A program made the position numbers and the translations under genes. The notes under the pieces were generated by a model. That model was given only the letters and a program-made list of their open reading frames with translations. It had not been told where the DNA came from and did not search any database. Below, one piece after another: positions 39,309 through 47,435 of a DNA stretch of 64,000 nt (position 1 is the stretch's first letter; each line of letters starts with the position of its first letter). The stretch comes from Verrucomicrobiaceae bacterium (GTDB taxonomy: Bacteria > Verrucomicrobiota > Verrucomicrobiia > Verrucomicrobiales > Verrucomicrobiaceae), in assembly GCA_027486585.1 (NCBI GenBank), contig JAIXOU010000034.1, positions 1-64,000 on the forward strand. The letters run 5' to 3'.

Positions 39309-40496
39309 TCAGAGATCCTTTAAAAAACGGATCGCTTCATTCCTAAAGGTATCCATTGCAGGCGGCTTTCCTGTTTTAGCTTGGGTCTCGATCACAAGCT
39401 TCCGCGCCCAGTCATAATAGCGGCGATGTGTTTCCCAGATGGATTGCTTTTCATTCTTCTCATTGATCAGCCAAAAGCCGCCTGGCTTTTCAGGTGTGCC
39501 CTCATTATCGTAGAGTTCCCAATACAAAACAAAAGGACAGCCCCATTCCAGGCCAGCGATCATTGTCTCGATACTCTTTTGATTTTGTTCCTCGGGTGAG
39601 TAGCGCCTAGCAGGGAACCCATACTCACCGATGAATACCCGTTTGCCTGGAATGCTTGCCTTGGGTTTTAGCTTGGATTCGATGTGACTGAGCGCAGCAA
39701 ACAAATCATCTCGGATCCCATGTTGCAGGCTGTCGTAACAGGAATAGCTCACGTAATCGATATCCACCTTCGGCAGGATGTCATTGGTGATGCATTGTCC
39801 GCCTTTAATGAAGGGTGTGACGAGATTCACCTCCGTGTAATGCCAGAGCCAGACTCGTTCATGCGGTGTATCACGCTTGGCATCATCCATCGCTTTCTGC
39901 CTGACTTGAAGCCAAGCGATAAAGTTTTCCTCATAGTGCTCAGGAAAGCCCTTTTTGGGATCAAAGTGAGGGCGCAGATGCCAATCGCCCTCCCAGTGGC
40001 CGAGGAAGAATTGTTTACCCGTGCCATTGTAAGTTCGCAGCAAGTGCACGGCAAAATCATACATCTCCCGATACTCAAGATCAGAGTCTGCTTTCTTAAA
40101 AGTGCCTGCGCTGCTCCGCGTGGTAAGTGGATAAGCCCAAATGAAAAATTGGGTGAACGGCATGTCCAAGACGGCCCGATGCGTGGGATCCTGGCTGGCA
40201 ATCTCGGTGAGCGTCTTCAGTTCTCTTGCGTCACTGATGACGTTGGCCTGAGTTTTGCCAAAAGAAGCTTTCGATGAGATCGAAAACTTCATGATGTCTG
40301 AACCCAGCTCGGCGATCAGTCGCGCACTTTCCAGTAAAGGGGCTTCTTGGCTGAAGTGATAGCGTCCACCAATCGCCTGTGTGCCGAGCATGAAGTGCAA
40401 TGGCTTTGTGTTCGTAGCATCATCTGCGTGAGCAGATAGGAAACCAAAGAACAAAAAGAAGATAAAGTGTCGTAGGCCGACTCGGTTGATAGGCAT
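39309..40496 (-). CDS. Secreted glycoside hydrolase-like TIM-barrel protein
   Basis: The protein begins with a signal peptide (hydrophobic FIFFLFFGFLSAHA) and continues as a TIM-barrel like a (beta/alpha)8 glycoside hydrolase. Candidate catalytic acids are Glu169 (LGHWEGDW), Glu222 (HYTEVN) and Glu291 (FIGEYGFPAR), with WELYDNEG near the C-terminus. I cannot name its GH family. It is encoded directly upstream of the cellulose-synthase-like gene, in the position where BcsZ endoglucanases occur in cellulose loci, so trimming or editing of the polymer is a plausible role. At 395 residues it has a single-domain size. Confidence 0.75.
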   Translation of the reverse strand: MPINRVGLRHFIFFLFFGFLSAHADDATNTKPLHFMLGTQAIGGRYHFSQEAPLLESARLIAELGSDIMKFSISSKASFGKTQANVISDARELKTLTEIASQDPTHRAVLDMPFTQFFIWAYPLTTRSSAGTFKKADSDLEYREMYDFAVHLLRTYNGTGKQFFLGHWEGDWHLRPHFDPKKGFPEHYEENFIAWLQVRQKAMDDAKRDTPHERVWLWHYTEVNLVTPFIKGGQCITNDILPKVDIDYVSYSCYDSLQHGIRDDLFAALSHIESKLKPKASIPGKRVFIGEYGFPARRYSPEEQNQKSIETMIAGLEWGCPFVLYWELYDNEGTPEKPGGFWLINEKNEKQSIWETHRRYYDWARKLVIETQAKTGKPPAMDTFRNEAIRFLKDL

Positions 40497-40542
40497 GTGC
40501 AGGAGTCACTACGACACTGTGATTCAATTGCTTCCAGCTGAG

Positions 40543-41631
40543 TTACGCTTTCAATCTCGCCAGCGCTTCCGCGGTTGCTTCAAACACACCGTGTTCAGTG
40601 ATCAAAGCGGTCACTAGGGCTGCAGGGGTCACATCGAAGCCGTCATTGCGTGCCTGAGTGCCAGCCGGTGTGATGAGCACTTCTTCTCGCACGCCTTCAG
40701 CATTCAATCCGGGCATGTGGGTGACTTCGCGAGCGCTGCGTTGCTCGATGGGAATGTCGCGGATGCCGTCGGTGATGGTCCAGTCGATGGTGCTAACAGG
40801 ACAAGCGACGTAGAAAGGAACATCGTGTGCCTTCGCGGCGAGCGCTTTGAGGTAAGTACCGATCTTGTTCGCCACATCACCCTGCGCCGTGACGCGGTCC
40901 GTGCCAACGATCACCGCATCGACGAGCCCACGCTGAAGTAGATGCCCTGCGTTGTTATCGACGATCAAGGTGTGTGGCACACCATGCTCGCGCAGTTCGA
41001 AGGCTGTCAACGAGGCTCCCTGACCGCGAGGTCGCGTCTCACTGACCCAGACGTGGATCTTCGTGCCAGAATCATGCGCTTGATAGATCGGTGAAATGGC
41101 CGTGCCCCAATCGACACAGGCAAGCCAGCCCGCGTTGCAATGCGTCATGACGTTCAGCGGCGCGGTGGGATCGGCTTTCTTTGCCTGGAGGGCTTTGAAT
41201 AACTCCAGCGCATGTTTGCCAATAGCGTGGTTGGTTTGTACATCTTCATCGCAGATGCTCAAAGCCTCGCTCCAGGCCGCTTCGGCCCGTTTTTCGACTG
41301 CGAGCGGCAATACGACGCGCTTCACCCGATCCAGCGCCCAGCGCAGATTGATAGCCGTGGGCCGCGTGGCATGCAGAATTTCATACGCATTCTGCAAAGC
41401 CGCGTCCGACGCATCATCCCGCAGCGCAAAGAACAGCCCAAACGCCGCTGTCGCCCCGATCAGCGGCGCACCCCGCACGCGCATGACCTTGATGGCCTCT
41501 GCTGCGTCCTCCATCGTCTCCAGCTCCCGCCACGCGACCTGATGCGGCAAAAACGTCTGATCGATGATGCGTGCGATATGCCGAGTGTGATCGGCTTCAA
41601 TGGAGCGGTGCGGCTGGCCGTGGATTTTCAT
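40543..41631 (-). CDS. mtnA: S-methyl-5-thioribose-1-phosphate isomerase
   Basis: MtnA isomerises methylthioribose-1-phosphate, the product of MtnP, to methylthioribulose-1-phosphate. The start chosen is MKIHGQPHRS (41631); the frame is open upstream. Catalytic residues are Cys165 in THCNAGWLA and Asp245 in IVGTDRVTAQGDVANKIGT. The early MRVRGAPLIG segment is typical. The gene runs in the same direction as the polysaccharide genes 46 bases downstream. A fragment of its 5' region is repeated at 42699-42748. The other salvage genes mtnB, mtnD, mtnC lie beyond it. Confidence 0.96.
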   Translation of the reverse strand: MKIHGQPHRSIEADHTRHIARIIDQTFLPHQVAWRELETMEDAAEAIKVMRVRGAPLIGATAAFGLFFALRDDASDAALQNAYEILHATRPTAINLRWALDRVKRVVLPLAVEKRAEAAWSEALSICDEDVQTNHAIGKHALELFKALQAKKADPTAPLNVMTHCNAGWLACVDWGTAISPIYQAHDSGTKIHVWVSETRPRGQGASLTAFELREHGVPHTLIVDNNAGHLLQRGLVDAVIVGTDRVTAQGDVANKIGTYLKALAAKAHDVPFYVACPVSTIDWTITDGIRDIPIEQRSAREVTHMPGLNAEGVREEVLITPAGTQARNDGFDVTPAALVTALITEHGVFEATAEALARLKA

Positions 41632-41837
41632 GGGGGGATGTGTAGAGATAGCAAGCAGATGCCAGCGCAAAGTTCAGCAGAAAGACTGTCACGCTACTGA
41701 CACGTAGGGATGACATGTGAACGCTTCTCCGCTGAGGAATCTGGCGTGTAGTTCGGGAGCTTGGTTGGGACGAAAGCGCGGTGCCAGACTTGGCAAGCTT
41801 GGCTTGCGTAAGGAAAAGTAATGAATTATTCGTCGGT

Positions 41838-42083
41838 ATGACGATTACCTTTCCAGACGATGACGGAGCACTGCTGAAGTTTACAGCGGATGACCTGCGG
41901 CTGGAACTCGCGTGTGCGCTGTATGCGCGTCATCGCATCACCCTGTCACAAGGGGCTCGCCTTGCAGGCATCGAGCGCATGGTATTTCAAGAAGCCCTCT
42001 GTGATCGTGATATCGACATGCATTACAGCAGTGATGATTTAAAAACCGATCTGGCATCCCTCGAAGCTGTGTTAGGAGCATGA
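41838..42083 (+). CDS. UPF0175 family antitoxin
   Basis: The start chosen is the ATG at 41838 (MTITFPDDDG), giving 81 residues; an earlier in-frame start adds 19. UPF0175 proteins are small helical VapB-type antitoxins with a ribbon-helix or winged-helix like core, here around CALYARHRITLSQGARLAGI and RMVFQEALCDRDI. The ATG of the toxin overlaps the last codons by four bases (ATGA at 42080-42083). Such pairs regulate their own promoter. Confidence 0.82.
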   Translation: MTITFPDDDGALLKFTADDLRLELACALYARHRITLSQGARLAGIERMVFQEALCDRDIDMHYSSDDLKTDLASLEAVLGA

Positions 42084-42577
42084 TTGTCGTTGCCGATACC
42101 TCAGTGCTGCTGAATTTGGTGCTGATAGGCGAGATTGATTTGCTGCGCCTTCTGTTCGGTGCTGTCATCGCGCCGCAAGCCGTGCATGACGAGTTCGCCC
42201 GGTTATCAGCATCGAGCGGCAGATTCGCTGGGCTATCTATGCCGTCATGGGTGCAATCGCATGGGGTGTCAGATGCTTCACTCGTGACGCAGTTGCGGGT
42301 TACGCTTGATGCTGGCGAGTCAGAGGCTATCGCCTTAGCGGTCGAGATTCATGCGGATGCTGTGTTGATGGACGAAACCGAAGGGCGATGCCTAGCTCAA
42401 GCCAGAGGACTCCGCACCATTGGTATCGTGGGTATTCTCATCCAGTCCCGCCAAGCCGGTCTCGTGCCTGAGCTTGGTCCCTTATTTATTGCCTTGCGTG
42501 AACGAGCAAAGTTTCGGCTGAGTTCGAAGATTGTGAATGAAGCTCTACTCGCATGTGGCGAAAGAACCGCCTCGTGA
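42080..42577 (+). CDS. DUF3368 PIN-domain toxin
   Basis: A 165-residue PIN-fold ribonuclease-like toxin of the DUF3368 group, the usual partner of UPF0175 antitoxins. The PIN acidic residues are visible: Asp6 in VVADTSVLLNL, Glu in LDAGESEAIALA and Asp in AVLMDETEGR. It probably cleaves RNA and is blocked by the upstream antitoxin. The pair is inserted between mtnA and the mtnBDC operon, close to a fragment of mtnA, which points to rearrangement of this spot. Confidence 0.88.
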   Translation: MIVVADTSVLLNLVLIGEIDLLRLLFGAVIAPQAVHDEFARLSASSGRFAGLSMPSWVQSHGVSDASLVTQLRVTLDAGESEAIALAVEIHADAVLMDETEGRCLAQARGLRTIGIVGILIQSRQAGLVPELGPLFIALRERAKFRLSSKIVNEALLACGERTAS

Positions 42578-42698
42578 TCTGCGCAACCAAAGGCGGCGGC
42601 AAAGTCAGCTTCACCGACTGCCACATCCACTACCTCGACCTACGCAACACCCTCCGCCCGCCCATCCACGCCAAAGCGGGTCACCTGCAAGTGATCGG

Positions 42699-42748
42699 CT
42701 GCGTCCTACATCGTCTCCAGCTCCCGCCACGCCATCTGATGTGGTAAA
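42699..42748 (-). pseudogene. Fragment of mtnA (codons about 28-44)
   Basis: About 50 bases here match the intact mtnA at 41501-41549 with few differences. The reverse strand reads LPHQMAWRELETM, a stop (TAG) and DA, against LPHQVAWRELETMEDA in MtnA. It is too short to encode anything and marks an old duplication or exchange around the toxin-antitoxin pair. Confidence 0.85.
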
Positions 42749-43383
42749 TTGTTCGGCTCTTGGATTGCATGACCACCAGCCATCATTGCATTTGTGCCTT
42801 TTGGGAAAACATTCGCTCAAGCTTCCTTCCACAATCATTCCGGGAGACCTCAAGATTGCCCCCTGCGTGTCCCATCCTCTAGCTTGGTTGCCAAGATTCA
42901 CTCCAGATCGTGCAAGATTAGGTCCGGCATGTGCCAATAATCACTCCGGCGCTGGCAAGAATAGGTTCGTCCATGGCTGAGGCACCCCCAAGTCTGTGCA
43001 CATTCACCCCAGCGACATGAAGATTGACTTGGTGTAACATTTTTCGAAGGAAATCACCTCTTCAAAGTCCACTGCGACTCAGATCAACGATCATCCAAAC
43101 CGACACGCCTATGACCGACCGCATCCGCTGTGGTGAGCTCACCCCCGGGGACAAACTCTTCGTCTACCCCACGGACCATGTTCCGCTAAGACACAAGTCG
43201 CTTCCAAGAACAGGCATTCGACTTCTCTTCCGAAACAGCGACGATGGTGGTGCAGTAGCCGCTGCCGACCTGCCAGGCAGTCCAGATGAGGAACAGGGTG
43301 TTGCCACCGGTCTGGGTGATGAGGCGGAGGTGGTCGGTCGCGGGAGCGGTGTCGCGGGCGATGTGCCGCCTCCCGCCGGGTAA
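42749..43383. other. Gene-poor stretch between the mtnA fragment and mtnC
   Basis: About 630 bases contain no full gene that I can defend. Several forward frames are Pro/Arg-rich and look non-coding. On the plus strand, 43110 opens MTDRIRCGELTPGDKLFVYP but soon loses a convincing coding look. The only coding-like piece is the reverse-strand fragment at 43186-43383, listed separately. The stretch looks like accumulated remnants. Confidence 0.45.
43186..43383 (-). pseudogene. Coding-like fragment of unknown origin, directly after the mtnC stop
   Basis: Reading on in the frame of mtnC after its TGA, the reverse strand stays open for 65 codons with normal-looking composition (for example HIARDTAPATDHLRLITQTG, then NTLFLIWTAWQVGSGYCTTI) and ends in TAG. 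It has no start codon. I do not recognise the family. It could be a truncated gene end, or a piece of an earlier gene fused to this spot. Confidence 0.45.
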
Positions 43384-44064
43384 TCAGAAGATTTCAGCGA
43401 AGGAAGTGATAGCAGGATGTCCGCTCTCCGGCTGCGGTTTGTTGCCGGGGCGGAGGGCGAGGGCGGTCATCATGCCGGCGGATTGGGCGGCGTTCAACTC
43501 ATCGACGAGGTCGCTGATGAAAAGGATGTCATTTGGCGGCAGACCGCAATCGGTGGCGATGGCGGTGTAGCTGGTGGGTTCGCGTTTGGAGCCAGTGATG
43601 GTGTCGTAGTAGCCTGAGAGACGCGGGGTGAGATCGCCAGCGGTGGTGTGGGCGAAGAAGAGACGCTGGGCGTGGATGCTCCCGGAGGAGTAGATGCGGA
43701 TTTCGCGGTCGCTTTCACGCCAGTGGTCGAGGGCAGGCACGACATCATCGAAGAGTGTGCTGCGTAGGTCGCCGTTGCGGAAGCCCTGCTCCCAGATGAG
43801 GCCCTGAAGCTGCTTGAGGCCGGTGACTTTGGCATCGGCATCCATGAGGCGATGTGCGGCGGCTTCGGCATCGAGCGCATTGAGAAAGGAGGCCACGCCA
43901 GCATCGCGGGCGAGCTGGGCGATGACCTCATGGCCCCAATGCGCCCCGAGCCAAGCGGCGGCGTGTTTTCTTGCATACGGAAACATCACGTCATGCACAA
44001 AGGCGAGCGGCGAGACGGTACCCTCGATGTCGAGCAGGATGAGTTTGCCGCGAAACTCGATCAT
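43384..44064 (-). CDS. mtnC: Acireductone synthase / enolase-phosphatase E1
   Basis: MtnC converts 2,3-diketo-5-methylthiopentyl-1-phosphate to acireductone by enolisation and dephosphorylation. The HAD nucleophile motif is LLDIEGT (Asp12) and the C-terminal HAD motif ISDLVDELNAA is intact; IYSSGSIHAQRLFF contains the Ser-Ser phosphate site. Start chosen is the ATG at 44062-44064, overlapping the mtnD stop by four bases. 226 residues is normal. The last gene of the mtnB-mtnD-mtnC unit. Confidence 0.94.
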   Translation of the reverse strand: MIEFRGKLILLDIEGTVSPLAFVHDVMFPYARKHAAAWLGAHWGHEVIAQLARDAGVASFLNALDAEAAAHRLMDADAKVTGLKQLQGLIWEQGFRNGDLRSTLFDDVVPALDHWRESDREIRIYSSGSIHAQRLFFAHTTAGDLTPRLSGYYDTITGSKREPTSYTAIATDCGLPPNDILFISDLVDELNAAQSAGMMTALALRPGNKPQPESGHPAITSFAEIF

Positions 44065-44654
44065 GCAGTGAGGGTGACGGCTTGTTCGATGCGGATGCCT
44101 TTGCCAGCGAGGAAATTGGGCCCAAAGCAAAGCGGCTGGTAGCCACTGGCGATCTCGTCGCCGGTGTAGAGCGGTGTCCAACCAGCCTTTTCTTTGAAGA
44201 GTCGAATGGCGCGGATGCTGCGGTCGGCGCAGAGGTCAAACCAGTGCTTCGTGCCAGCGGGGACGTTGATGAGATCGCCCTCCTCGACCTCAATGGAATA
44301 GACAGGGTCGCCGTTTTCGGGGTGGATGTAGAAGATGCCGCGGCCTTTGACGATGAAGCGCACCTCGTCCTCGGCGTGGCGGTGCTCTTGGTTAAACTTG
44401 TCGAGCATCTCCTGGAGGTTTGGCACGTCGGGTGTGACGTTGACGACATCGGCGGTGATGTAGCCGCCGCGTTCCTTCAGCGCGGTGACTTCGGGCTCAT
44501 AGGCGGCGAGGATTTCCTCCTGCGAGGCATCGCGGTCGATGCGACCCGCGACGGTCCAGCGGTCGTAGTGAATGCCATGCGGCAGGAGGAAGCTGCGAAT
44601 GCTTTCCACGTCATCAATGACGAGGTCTTCGGAGGGAATGCGGAGGATGGCCAT
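44061..44654 (-). CDS. mtnD: Acireductone dioxygenase
   Basis: MtnD is a cupin that oxidises acireductone to the 2-keto precursor of methionine plus formate (Fe2+ form) or to the off-pathway product plus CO (Ni2+ form). Metal ligands His91, His93, Glu97 and His137 are all visible in EHRHAEDE and AGTKHWFD. 197 residues is normal for the family. It is 15 bases after mtnB and overlaps mtnC. Confidence 0.96.
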   Translation of the reverse strand: MAILRIPSEDLVIDDVESIRSFLLPHGIHYDRWTVAGRIDRDASQEEILAAYEPEVTALKERGGYITADVVNVTPDVPNLQEMLDKFNQEHRHAEDEVRFIVKGRGIFYIHPENGDPVYSIEVEEGDLINVPAGTKHWFDLCADRSIRAIRLFKEKAGWTPLYTGDEIASGYQPLCFGPNFLAGKGIRIEQAVTLTA

Positions 44655-44669
44655 AAGGGTGATTGCGAT

Positions 44670-45311
44670 TCAAAATGAGCCTGTGAGCAAGCGCTTCTGC
44701 GTGACGACTTCGAAAAGAAACTCCAGCACCTCGATCTGCCGCCGTGCAGCGGCAAGGTTCTCGCCCCAGGTGTAGAGGCCGTGTCCAGCCATGAGGAAGC
44801 CATGGCGCAGCGGGTTCGTCGCATCAGCGAGGCGGGATTCGATCACGCTGGCGAGGCTGGCGATGTCTTGCGTGTTTGGGTAGATCTCGATCACGGCCTC
44901 CGACTCGTGCGTGCTGATGCCGGAGAGGCCTTTGAGCATTTCGTAGCCAGAGATTCGCAAAGAGCCGTCTTTGAGAAAATGCTCACTGAGCACGGTGGCG
45001 GCGACCGAGTGAGTGTGGAGCACAGCCCCGGCTCCATGCTTGGTCAAAGCGGTGTGCAGCAGGGCCTCGGCACTGGGTTTGAGCGGCGTTTTGCCCACGG
45101 CGGTGGCGTTTTCATCGACGAGGAGGAACTGCTCGGGCTGGAGCCTGCCTTTGTCGAAGCCGCTGCCGGTCATGAGCAACGTGAGCGGCTCGCGGCTGAC
45201 GACGACGCTGTAATTGCTGCTCGTGCCGAGCGACCAGCCTCGGCGATGGAAATCGCGTCCGGTCTCGATGAGATCGGCGATTTCAGGAGCGAATGAATCT
45301 GACACAAGCAT
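44670..45311 (-). CDS. mtnB: Methylthioribulose-1-phosphate dehydratase
   Basis: MtnB dehydrates methylthioribulose-1-phosphate. It is a class II aldolase-fold zinc enzyme: the substrate loop GTSSNYSV, the catalytic Glu82 region and zinc ligands His99-Thr-His101 (VLHTHSVAATV) are visible, and a third His lies in GHGLYTWG near the C-terminus. 213 residues is normal. It heads the three-gene mtnBDC unit, which would continue the pathway from MtnA. A divergent promoter region of 157 bases separates it from the sensor kinase gene. No SAM-responsive riboswitch was recognised there. Confidence 0.95.
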   Translation of the reverse strand: MLVSDSFAPEIADLIETGRDFHRRGWSLGTSSNYSVVVSREPLTLLMTGSGFDKGRLQPEQFLLVDENATAVGKTPLKPSAEALLHTALTKHGAGAVLHTHSVAATVLSEHFLKDGSLRISGYEMLKGLSGISTHESEAVIEIYPNTQDIASLASVIESRLADATNPLRHGFLMAGHGLYTWGENLAAARRQIEVLEFLFEVVTQKRLLTGSF

Positions 45312-45468
45312 GATGCACGAATCGAGAGAGACAAAGGGCGGTCAATGCCCGGCTCTTCATGCGACGACATTGTCACCTGTGCTCAGCATGAGAGGATTTA
45401 CGCGATCTCGTAAACAAGACCTCAGTCTCCGAGTTGCTTGCGCTACGTAGAAGTCGCATGATCCGAGT

Positions 45469-47418
45469 GTGAAACGACTTCTGCCTCTCCTACTCCTCTT
45501 TGCCTTGAGCACGACCGCTCTTGCTGAGTGGGAGTGGCTCAGTGCGGACCTGCGCCTAGCTCAGCACAAGCTGATTTCACATCGGGCTGCCTTAGCGTCT
45601 TTGGGGGAACCCATGGTGGGGCAGACAGTGCCAGAGTTTGGCTTACAACATAGCATGCTCTTGAATGCACCCCCAGAGTCACCTTTTCTGCAGGTCGATC
45701 TGGGAGCATCCCAGGCTTTTGATGTCGTGGCCTTGGTGCCTGCCATTGTCGATTTCCAATCCCTCACTCAGTCAGCTTATGCTTTCCCGCCTCGATATCG
45801 GCTGGATGCTTCGGACGATGAAAACTTCGCCACCTTTACGCCGCTGAAAGTGCAGTTGAATGAAGATGCCGTGCTCTATGGGGCCGCGCCTGTCATTGTT
45901 CACACACCGAGTATCAAAGCCCGTTATCTACGCCTCACCGTGCCAACCATGGCGCGCGTGGAGGGGCGCTGGACTTTTGCTTTATCGGAAATCATGGTCC
46001 TGCAGGGCAATCGAAACATCGCCCTTGGTGCCAAAGTCCTGCATCTGAAAGGCACCAACTTGCCTCCGCGTTGGCTTGGCCAAAACGTGACCGACGGGCG
46101 CACCCCACTTGGCCCACCGATGGATCGTTCTTCTGTGCCAGAGTATGATGCTTTGTTTGCGGCCATTCACGATGATGTCACCACGCCTTGGATGGCTGTC
46201 GATCTGGGTGGCGAAAGAGAGCTGGAGGAAGTCAGATTGCATCCGCTCCATGCGCGTCAGGGCGCTGATGTTCCTGGTTTCCGATTCCCGCAGCAATTCC
46301 GTGTCGAGACAGCGGCTCAGGCGGACATGAAGGATGCCAAAGTGATCTATGACACGCATGGAGTGGACTTTTCCAATCCCGGAAACAACCCAGTCACGCT
46401 GCCCGCGCAGGGGCTGAGGGGACGCTTTGTCAGGGTGACCATGCTCAAGATACAACCTGCCATTCGTGCAGATTTTGCCCTCTCTGAATTAGAGGTCTAT
46501 TCAGGCAATGAAAATGTGGCCCGTGGAAAGCAGGCCACATCCTCGGGGGACCGCCCCAGAGATGCGATCCGCCCGTTGTCACTGCTCACGGATGGTCATG
46601 TGAGTTATGGTCGGTTGCTGGAACTGCCTGTATGGCTGGCTCAATGGGAACAGCGTCAAACCCTCATGCGAGATATTGCGGCGCTGGAAGAGCAGGGGAT
46701 AAAGCTGCGCCGATTGGCCATGCAGCGGGCCGTGAGTTTAGCTGTTCTGGGTGTCTTCGTTATTGCAGTAGGACTCATCTTTGTCAGTATTCGCAGCCGC
46801 CGTCGTCAGGCCAGAGCGCAGGAAGCTTTGCGCAATCAACTGGCTCGCGACATGCATGATGAAATCGGCAGCAACCTCGCCGGCATGGCCGTGATCAGTG
46901 AGCTACCCATGCATGATCCAGAAGATTGGAAAGAGATCAATCGCATCGCCCATGAGACCACGGATGCCATGCGGGAAGTGCTTTGGTTGGTTGGTGCTCG
47001 TCAGGAGTCCGGCATTGATCTCATGGAGCAACTGCAACGCGTGGCGAAACGCCTACTGCCTAACCATACCGTGATCTGGAACTCCCTCACCACGGATCTG
47101 CCCAGCTCGTGGCCCGTGGAATCACGACGTCAAGTCTTTCTCTTTTTCAAAGAGGCTCTCACCAATATCCAGCGCCACGCCAAGGCCACTCAGGTGAATC
47201 TTTCCGCACAAATCACTGGCAGCGTCTTAGAGCTCATCATTCAGGACAACGGCCGCGGCTTTGAGCCCGCCGAGGCCACATCAGGCATGGGTCTTAGCAG
47301 TCTGCGCGAGCGTGCCAAGCAGCTCAGCGGCACCTTTGCTCTCGACTCCTCTCATCTAGGAACCAAGCTCACCCTTCGAGTGCCGCTTGCAGCTAAACTT
47401 CGTCATTCGCCATTCTGA
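45469..47418 (+). CDS. NarL-type sensor histidine kinase with discoidin-like sensor domains
   Basis: After a signal peptide (MKRLLPLLLLFALSTTALAE) the exported part (about residues 20-400) contains two F5/8 type C-like (discoidin) modules. These are seen as LQVDLGASQAFDVVALVP...ARYLRLTVP...FALSEIMVL and WMAVDLGGERELEEVRLHP...GRFVRVTML...FALSELEVY. A coiled region and one membrane segment (residues 421-441) lead to a HisKA_3 kinase. The phospho-acceptor is His463 in DMHDEIGSN; the ATPase has FFKEALTNIQRHA, DNGRGFEP and SGMGLSSLRERAKQ. Discoidin modules bind sugars or lipids, so the sensor may read a carbohydrate outside the cell. Its regulator partner follows by 17 bases. Confidence 0.88.
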   Translation: MKRLLPLLLLFALSTTALAEWEWLSADLRLAQHKLISHRAALASLGEPMVGQTVPEFGLQHSMLLNAPPESPFLQVDLGASQAFDVVALVPAIVDFQSLTQSAYAFPPRYRLDASDDENFATFTPLKVQLNEDAVLYGAAPVIVHTPSIKARYLRLTVPTMARVEGRWTFALSEIMVLQGNRNIALGAKVLHLKGTNLPPRWLGQNVTDGRTPLGPPMDRSSVPEYDALFAAIHDDVTTPWMAVDLGGERELEEVRLHPLHARQGADVPGFRFPQQFRVETAAQADMKDAKVIYDTHGVDFSNPGNNPVTLPAQGLRGRFVRVTMLKIQPAIRADFALSELEVYSGNENVARGKQATSSGDRPRDAIRPLSLLTDGHVSYGRLLELPVWLAQWEQRQTLMRDIAALEEQGIKLRRLAMQRAVSLAVLGVFVIAVGLIFVSIRSRRRQARAQEALRNQLARDMHDEIGSNLAGMAVISELPMHDPEDWKEINRIAHETTDAMREVLWLVGARQESGIDLMEQLQRVAKRLLPNHTVIWNSLTTDLPSSWPVESRRQVFLFFKEALTNIQRHAKATQVNLSAQITGSVLELIIQDNGRGFEPAEATSGMGLSSLRERAKQLSGTFALDSSHLGTKLTLRVPLAAKLRHSPF

Positions 47419-47435
47419 TTTCGTCATTTCTCGTT

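Noticed and set aside
42553-42980. Forward reading frames MWRKNRLVICATKGGGKVSF... and the overlapping Pro-rich frame
   Set aside because: One contains an mtnA fragment in antisense orientation and the other is Pro/Arg low complexity; neither looks like a gene.
45312-45468. SAM-type riboswitch upstream of mtnB
   Set aside because: I could not recognise the conserved core of any SAM riboswitch in either orientation.
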